From Treponema sp. (GTDB lineage: Bacteria; Spirochaetota; Spirochaetia; Treponematales; Breznakiellaceae): DNA of 10,402 bases. A model generated the notes under the pieces. The model was not told the DNA's origin, made no database searches, and worked only from the letters and a program-made list of their open reading frames with translations. Of the stretch, positions 7,043 to 10,402 are shown piece by piece. Each line of letters begins with the position of its first letter. The first letter of the stretch is position 1. The stretch covers positions 1 through 10,402 of the forward strand of contig JAISSG010000150.1 in the NCBI GenBank assembly GCA_031273185.1. The letters run 5' to 3'. Position numbers and translations under genes: made by a program.

Positions 7043-8416
7043 ATGGCGGCGATTCTTATCATCGACGACGAGCCGGGGATCAGGGGGACGCTTGCCTCCA
7101 TCCTGAAAGACGAGAAGTACCGGGTGTTCAGCGCGGAGGACGCCGTCGTCGGCATGGAACTTTTGGACCGGGAAAAAATCGATCTGGTTTTCCTTGACGT
7201 GCTTTTGCCGAAACTCGGCGGGCTTGACGCGCTTGAACAGATACGCGCCGACTGGCCGGGCATAGAGGTAGTGATGATCTCGGGCCACGGCAGCATCGAC
7301 ATGGCGGTGCGGGCGGTCAAAAGCGGCGCTTTCGATTTTCTCGAAAAGCCCCTCTCGCTGGACAAGGTGCTGACGGTCTGCCGCAACGCCCTGGCCATGC
7401 ACAAGCTCCGCGAGGAAAACCGCAGCCTGAAAAAAAACGCCGGCCTTCCCCGCCAGGAGATCATCGGAACCAGCGCCGCCATTGAGCGGGTGCGGGAGCT
7501 GGTCAGCCAGGCGGCCTCCAGCGACGCGCGAATCCTCATCACCGGGGAAAACGGCACCGGCAAGGAGGTGGTCGCAAACGCCATACACTGGCTGTCTCCC
7601 CGCGCCGAGAGGCCCTTTGTCAAGCTCAACTGCGCCGCCATACCGGAGACACTCATCGAGAGCGAGCTGTTCGGGCATGAAAAAGGGGCGTTCACCGACG
7701 CGGTTTCCAGCCGCAAGGGGCGTTTCGAGATAGCCAACGGCGGCACGCTCTTCCTCGACGAGATCGGCGACATGTCGCTTTCCGCCCAGGCAAAGGTGCT
7801 GCGGATAATCCAGGAGCAGAAAATGGAGCGGCTCGGCGGGGAAAAGACCATAGAAACCGATGTCCGCATCGTCGCGGCGACCAACATGGACCTCGAAAAG
7901 GCCTGCGAGCAGGGGCGTTTCCGCCAGGACCTGTTTTTCCGCCTGAACGTGATCCCCATCCACGTCCCCCCGCTGAGGGATCGGCCCGGCGACATCCCCC
8001 TGTTGCTCCACCACTTTTTCAGCGAGCAGGGCATGGAGAACCTCAAGCTGGAAAAAGACGCGCTGGAACTGCTGCAATCCCACTCCTGGCCGGGAAATGT
8101 CCGCGAACTGTGGAACCTTGCCGAGCGCGTGGCAATCATGCACATTGGCGACAGCGTCAACGCCGAGGCGCTCGCCAGCCTGCTCAACAGGGGGGCCAAA
8201 AAAACGGCCAGGACCCTTCCCGGCGACGACCTGCTGGAGCGGAATTTCAACGACGCAAAAGAACAATTCGAAAAACACTATTTGGAGTTCCATCTTTCAA
8301 AAAACAATGGTATAATCTCAAGGACTGCTGAGGCTATTGGCATCTATCCAAGTAACCTGCACGCAAAGCTGAGAAAGTTCGGCATTGCGGCGCAAACGAT
8401 AAAGGAAGAGCTATGA
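7043..8416 (+). CDS. NtrX/NtrC-family sigma-54-dependent response regulator
   Basis: Encodes 457 residues. The receiver domain (1-120) has the acidic pair D8 D9, phosphoacceptor D52 in VFLDVLLP, S80 and K102. The AAA+ domain (about 138-380) has Walker A GENGTGKE (168-175), the sigma-54 contact loop as GAFTDA (215-220) instead of GAFTGA, Walker B TLFLDEIGD (235-243) and arginine-finger region GRFRQDLFFR. The C-terminus carries a Fis-type helix-turn-helix, ISRTAEAIGIYPSNLHAKLRKFGI region (about 425-448), similar to NtrX. It should activate sigma-54 RNA polymerase when phosphorylated by the kinase encoded 12 nt upstream; target promoters are not visible here. AGGAA at 7030-7034 is the ribosome binding site. 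Its stop overlaps the lexA start (ATGA). Confidence 0.93.
   Translation: MAAILIIDDEPGIRGTLASILKDEKYRVFSAEDAVVGMELLDREKIDLVFLDVLLPKLGGLDALEQIRADWPGIEVVMISGHGSIDMAVRAVKSGAFDFLEKPLSLDKVLTVCRNALAMHKLREENRSLKKNAGLPRQEIIGTSAAIERVRELVSQAASSDARILITGENGTGKEVVANAIHWLSPRAERPFVKLNCAAIPETLIESELFGHEKGAFTDAVSSRKGRFEIANGGTLFLDEIGDMSLSAQAKVLRIIQEQKMERLGGEKTIETDVRIVAATNMDLEKACEQGRFRQDLFFRLNVIPIHVPPLRDRPGDIPLLLHHFFSEQGMENLKLEKDALELLQSHSWPGNVRELWNLAERVAIMHIGDSVNAEALASLLNRGAKKTARTLPGDDLLERNFNDAKEQFEKHYLEFHLSKNNGIISRTAEAIGIYPSNLHAKLRKFGIAAQTIKEEL
8308..8316 (+). promoter_or_regulatory. Possible internal extended -10 promoter for lexA
   Basis: TGGTATAAT is a perfect extended -10 element inside the 3' end of the response regulator gene, about 100 nt before the lexA start. 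The matching -35 position (8288-8293, TTCCAT) is poor, but extended -10 promoters can work without one. A CTCA-N8-TGAG half-dyad (8317-8332) directly follows and could be an operator; this is speculative. Confidence 0.35.
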
Positions 8417-9021
8417 AGGAGCTTACCGAACGCCAGAAGGAAATTTTGTCATTCATCGCTGATTTCATCAACAGTCATTCATACCCTCCAACCATTCGTG
8501 ACATTGCGGGAAATTTTATGATCTCGGTAAAAGGCGCCCATGATCATGTCATCGCGCTGAGGCGCAAAAACTACCTGAAGCAAAGCGAAAATTGCTCGCG
8601 CACCCTGGAACTGACGCACCCCCAGGGGGACGAGTACCTTGGCAGGATGTCGAAGATCCCCATTGTCGGGACCGTTGCCGCGGGCATCCCGATTCTGGCC
8701 GAGGAAAACTGGGAAGGCACCCTTCCCGTGCACCAGTCGATGCTGAAAAAAAACAGGGTCTACTTTGCCCTCAAGGTTCGCGGCGATTCCATGTCCGGCG
8801 CCGGGATAATGGACGGGGACATGGCAATTATCGAGAAGCTGAACGTTGTCAGGAACGGGGAAATTGCCGTGGCGGTTGTTGACGACGCTGTCACCCTGAA
8901 GCGTTTCTACAAGGAAAGCGCCCGGATCAGGCTGCAGGCGGAAAACCCCGCGTACAAGCCCATCTACTGCAAGGACGTGCGGATTCTGGGGCGGCTCTTC
9001 CAGGTAATCCGCACGTATTGA
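8413..9021 (+). CDS. lexA: LexA SOS repressor
   Basis: Encodes 202 residues, the classic LexA length. The N-terminal winged-helix domain begins LTERQKEILSFIADFI and contains PPTIRDIAGNF, matching LexA's PPTRREIA region, though the recognition helix (SVKGAHDHVIAL) differs from the E. coli version, so the SOS box is likely different. The self-cleavage site is VGTVAAGIP with the A90-G91 bond. The latent protease has catalytic S126 in GDSM and K163 in TLKRF. LexA represses DNA-damage genes until RecA filaments trigger autocleavage. AAGGAAG (8402-8408) is the ribosome binding site and the start overlaps the preceding stop (ATGA). Being inside a signalling operon instead of standing alone is unusual; a separate internal promoter is possible. 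No clear SOS box was found by eye. Confidence 0.95.
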   Translation: MKELTERQKEILSFIADFINSHSYPPTIRDIAGNFMISVKGAHDHVIALRRKNYLKQSENCSRTLELTHPQGDEYLGRMSKIPIVGTVAAGIPILAEENWEGTLPVHQSMLKKNRVYFALKVRGDSMSGAGIMDGDMAIIEKLNVVRNGEIAVAVVDDAVTLKRFYKESARIRLQAENPAYKPIYCKDVRILGRLFQVIRTY

Positions 9022-9022
9022 A

Positions 9023-10030
9023 ATGCCTTCAGCAAAGCCCTCGATCAAGGCGTACATCTTCCTTGGCCCGGAGATCGGGAAAAAACAGGATGCCATCGAC
9101 AAGATCAGAAAAAAACTTTCTACTAACGGGCCGCCAGAGGAAACGGTCTTCTACGCCGGGGAGACAGACGCATTAGCCATTGCGGGCGCGGTGCAGAACC
9201 ACAGCCTCTTTGCCCAGTCGCGCCTGTTCATCGTAAAAAACGCCGAGCTGATAAAAAAGAAAGACGAAACCGCCCTTATCGCGTCCTGCATGAAAGAACT
9301 GGAGCCGGACACCGCGATGGTGCTTGTCTCTGACGAGTTCAGGCTTGCCGCCGCCCTTGACGACTGCTGCCCCAAAGAAAACCGCAAGGTTTTCTACGAG
9401 ATGTTTGAAAGCGAGAAGGGCGAATGGGTCAGGGCTTTTTTCAAACGCGAAGGCCGCAGCATAGAGCCGGGCGGCGTTGACGCGATTCTTGAGCTGGTAG
9501 AAAACAACACCGACGCCCTGCGCCGGGAATGCTCGCGGCTCGTGCTTTTTTTGCCCAGGGACCGCCCCGCCGGCGCGGAAGACGTGGAAAAGTGGCTTTC
9601 CCACGGCAGGGAAGAATCGACCTTTACCCTGTTTTCCCGCATAGCCGAGGGGGACATTTCCAAGGCCATAGAATGCCTGCACACCCTGCTTGGCGCAAAG
9701 GAAAGCCCCCAGGGGATACTTGCCGGCCTTGCCTGGTGCTTCCGCAAGCTCCGCGACTACCTGGCCCTGCTGGAAGGCGGCGAGCCAGGCGGCTTTGAAC
9801 TGAAAAAAATCGGCCTTTCCTCGCCCAAGGCCAAAAGCGACTACACAGCCGCCGCCCGCCGCTACAGCATGGCCGCCGCCGACTCCTGCCTTGCCCTGAC
9901 CGCCGAGTACGACATTCTCACCCGCTCGCTGGGAACGGCGTTTGCCCAAACGCTGATGGACGTGTACGTTGCGAAGATATTGGGTGTTCCGATGGCGAAC
10001 CCCGCAGGGCAATCCGTGTCCTTTAACTGA
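9023..10030 (+). CDS. holA: DNA polymerase III delta subunit (clamp loader)
   Basis: Encodes 335 residues, the normal HolA length. Delta is the clamp-loader wrench that opens the beta clamp. Domain I (about 8-130) begins with KAYIFLGPEIGKKQDAIDKI and contains SLFAQSRLFIVKNAELI; L62-F63 correspond to the hydrophobic Leu-Phe pair of E. coli delta that wedges into the beta clamp. NNTDALRRECSRLVLF (161-176) and STFTLFSRIAEGD (199-211) match the middle domain, and GILAGLAWCFRKLRDYLALL the collar domain. As expected for delta, no functional Walker A is present. It starts 2 nt after the lexA stop with no ribosome binding site of its own, so it depends on translational coupling. It is the last gene of the run; no clear terminator follows. 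Confidence 0.9.
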   Translation: MPSAKPSIKAYIFLGPEIGKKQDAIDKIRKKLSTNGPPEETVFYAGETDALAIAGAVQNHSLFAQSRLFIVKNAELIKKKDETALIASCMKELEPDTAMVLVSDEFRLAAALDDCCPKENRKVFYEMFESEKGEWVRAFFKREGRSIEPGGVDAILELVENNTDALRRECSRLVLFLPRDRPAGAEDVEKWLSHGREESTFTLFSRIAEGDISKAIECLHTLLGAKESPQGILAGLAWCFRKLRDYLALLEGGEPGGFELKKIGLSSPKAKSDYTAAARRYSMAAADSCLALTAEYDILTRSLGTAFAQTLMDVYVAKILGVPMANPAGQSVSFN

Positions 10031-10123
10031 CAACCGCACGGCAAGAGCCCCGCTGAAGGCCGCCGCATACAGCAAAGCAGGCCAGTTTTAGCCAAATCTG
10101 CGGGCGATGGGAATTGAAAGCAA

Positions 10124-10147
10124 AGCCTCACGCAGAGGCATGAGGCT
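10124..10147. repeat. Hairpin with two alternative pairings
   Basis: AGCCTCA (10124-10130) pairs with TGAGGCT (10141-10147). The first arm can instead pair as GCCTC (10125-10129) with GAGGC (10135-10139). The two forms exclude each other. Six T residues at 10163-10168 lie 15 nt further on, too far for a classical terminator on the + strand. Confidence 0.4.
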
Positions 10148-10163
10148 CACAAAGCAAACGCAT
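10128..10163 (-). CDS. Possible tiny ORF (11 codons)
   Basis: On the minus strand, AGGAG (plus 10169-10173) lies 5 nt before an ATG that opens MRLLCEPHASA and then TGA. The stop falls inside the 10124-10147 hairpin. The Shine-Dalgarno is good, but the product is too short to judge and the match may be accidental. A leader peptide is one reading; nothing recognisable lies downstream on that strand within the window, since holA is encoded on the other strand. Confidence 0.15.
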   Translation of the reverse strand: MRLLCEPHASA

Positions 10164-10187
10164 TTTTTCTCCTGCCAATTCGCCCGC

Positions 10188-10216
10188 TTGACAAATCTGC
10201 CCAAAACTGATAGTAT
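10188..10216 (+). promoter_or_regulatory. Strong sigma-70-like promoter facing the repeat array
   Basis: A perfect TTGACA (10188-10193), 17 bp spacing and TAGTAT (10211-10216). The expected transcription start is at about 10223-10224, where an ATG (10224) opens a frame running through the hairpin and the heptanucleotide array to the window end (MQCTELGRIRATSVCVANAL, then repeats). The gene it drives, if any, lies beyond the window. Confidence 0.5.
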
Positions 10217-10247
10217 CCCGCATATGCAGTGTACTGAATTGGGCAGA
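10196..10247. repeat. 9-bp inverted repeat bracketing the promoter -10
   Basis: TCTGCCCAA (10196-10204), in the promoter spacer, is perfectly complementary to TTGGGCAGA (10239-10247), with 34 nt between. The -10 and predicted start site lie between the arms, together with an 8-bp palindrome GCATATGC (10220-10227). The arrangement would suit a paired operator, though this is inference. Confidence 0.4.
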
Positions 10248-10259
10248 ATCCGGGCAACT

Positions 10260-10279
10260 AGCGTTTGCGTAGCAAACGC
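10260..10279. repeat. Perfect hairpin GCGTTTGC-GTA-GCAAACGC
   Basis: An 8-bp perfect stem (10261-10268 with 10272-10279) and 3-nt loop lie 4 nt before the tandem array. The arm AGCAAACGC also occurs at 10153-10161. No T run follows, so it is not an intrinsic terminator on the + strand. Confidence 0.7.
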
Positions 10280-10283
10280 CCTG

Positions 10284-10402
10284 GGCAACAGGCAACAGGC
10301 AACAGGCAACAGGCAACAGGCAACAGGCAACAGGCAACAGGCAACAGGCAACAGGCAACAGGCAACAGGCAACAGGCAACAGGCAACAGGCAACAGGCAA
10401 CA
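10284..10402. repeat. Heptanucleotide tandem repeat (GGCAACA)x17, truncated by the window
   Basis: Seventeen perfect head-to-tail copies of GGCAACA fill 119 nt and reach the last base, so the full array may be longer. All three + frames read the same heptapeptide cycle (GNRQQAT) and all three - frames read LLPVACC, with no stop. Because 7 is not a multiple of 3, gaining or losing one unit shifts the reading frame of anything downstream. Such perfect arrays are prone to slippage (established knowledge); resemblance to the heptanucleotide repeats of filamentous cyanobacteria is formal only. Confidence 0.95.

Larger units (their letters stand above)
10031..10402. other. Non-coding tail with repeats and a promoter
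   Basis: No convincing protein gene is seen. The stretch contains a 7-bp hairpin, a strong promoter-like sequence facing right, a 9-bp inverted repeat around it, a perfect hairpin and a heptanucleotide tandem array to the window edge. No intrinsic terminator for the preceding operon is visible. Confidence 0.6.

Noticed and set aside
6634..8293. Two antisense ORFs of more than 500 codons opposite the kinase and response regulator genes
   Set aside because: They are shadows of GC-rich coding sequence; the + strand frames show complete, motif-rich proteins and the antisense products show no family pattern.
9173..10075. 300-codon antisense ORF opposite holA
   Set aside because: Composition-driven shadow; the + strand frame is a clear clamp-loader delta subunit.
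10260..10279. Intrinsic terminator for the operon
   Set aside because: The stem is perfect but is followed by CCTGGGC and the array, not a T run, and it lies more than 200 nt past holA and downstream of a promoter.
10088..10400. Minus-strand ORFs with LLPVACC repeats running from the array
   Set aside because: The open frames exist because the heptanucleotide has no stop in any frame; apart from the repeat there is no protein-like content or start signal within the window.
10284..10402. CRISPR array
   Set aside because: The units are 7 nt with no spacers; it is a simple tandem repeat.

Overview
The window looks like a chromosomal segment of a spirochaete, most likely a Treponema-type organism. 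The basis is the combination of an HPr kinase followed directly by HPr, a NtrY/NtrX-like sigma-54 two-component pair, LexA and a DNA polymerase III delta subunit, together with the overall style of the proteins. This is inference from protein recognition; no rRNA or other taxonomic marker is present.

Left region (1-2021, + strand): an AT-richer block of three closely spaced genes with good ribosome binding sites. The first two encode acidic proteins sharing a start (M-D/S-EGFD) and a PISEQEMSEL motif, conserved even as DNA, but with different C-termini. The second ends in a zincin-type metallopeptidase-like domain (HELWH plus a downstream QLVEAEARAFA). The third is a 98-residue protein of unknown function. 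The layout resembles an effector/toxin cassette with a possible small partner, but function is unproven. This is the best candidate in the window for an undescribed system.

Middle (2061-3933, - strand): a 71-residue protein of unknown family with a near-consensus promoter and Shine-Dalgarno, then a PLD-family cardiolipin synthase with three N-terminal membrane segments and two HKD motifs.

Core operon (4059-10030, + strand): hprK, ptsH, ntrY-like, ntrX-like, lexA and holA are packed with 1-12 nt gaps or ATGA overlaps. This links HPr-Ser46 phosphorylation, a sigma-54-type two-component system, the SOS repressor and the clamp loader in one apparent transcription unit. A promoter placed so that hprK mRNA would be leaderless, and an extended -10 inside ntrX that could serve lexA separately, are the visible control signals.

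Right end (10031-10402): no convincing gene. It holds a strong sigma-70-like promoter bracketed by a 9-bp inverted repeat, a perfect 8-bp-stem hairpin, and 17 perfect tandem copies of the heptanucleotide GGCAACA running off the window edge. The array is stop-free in all six frames, and each added or lost unit shifts the downstream frame.
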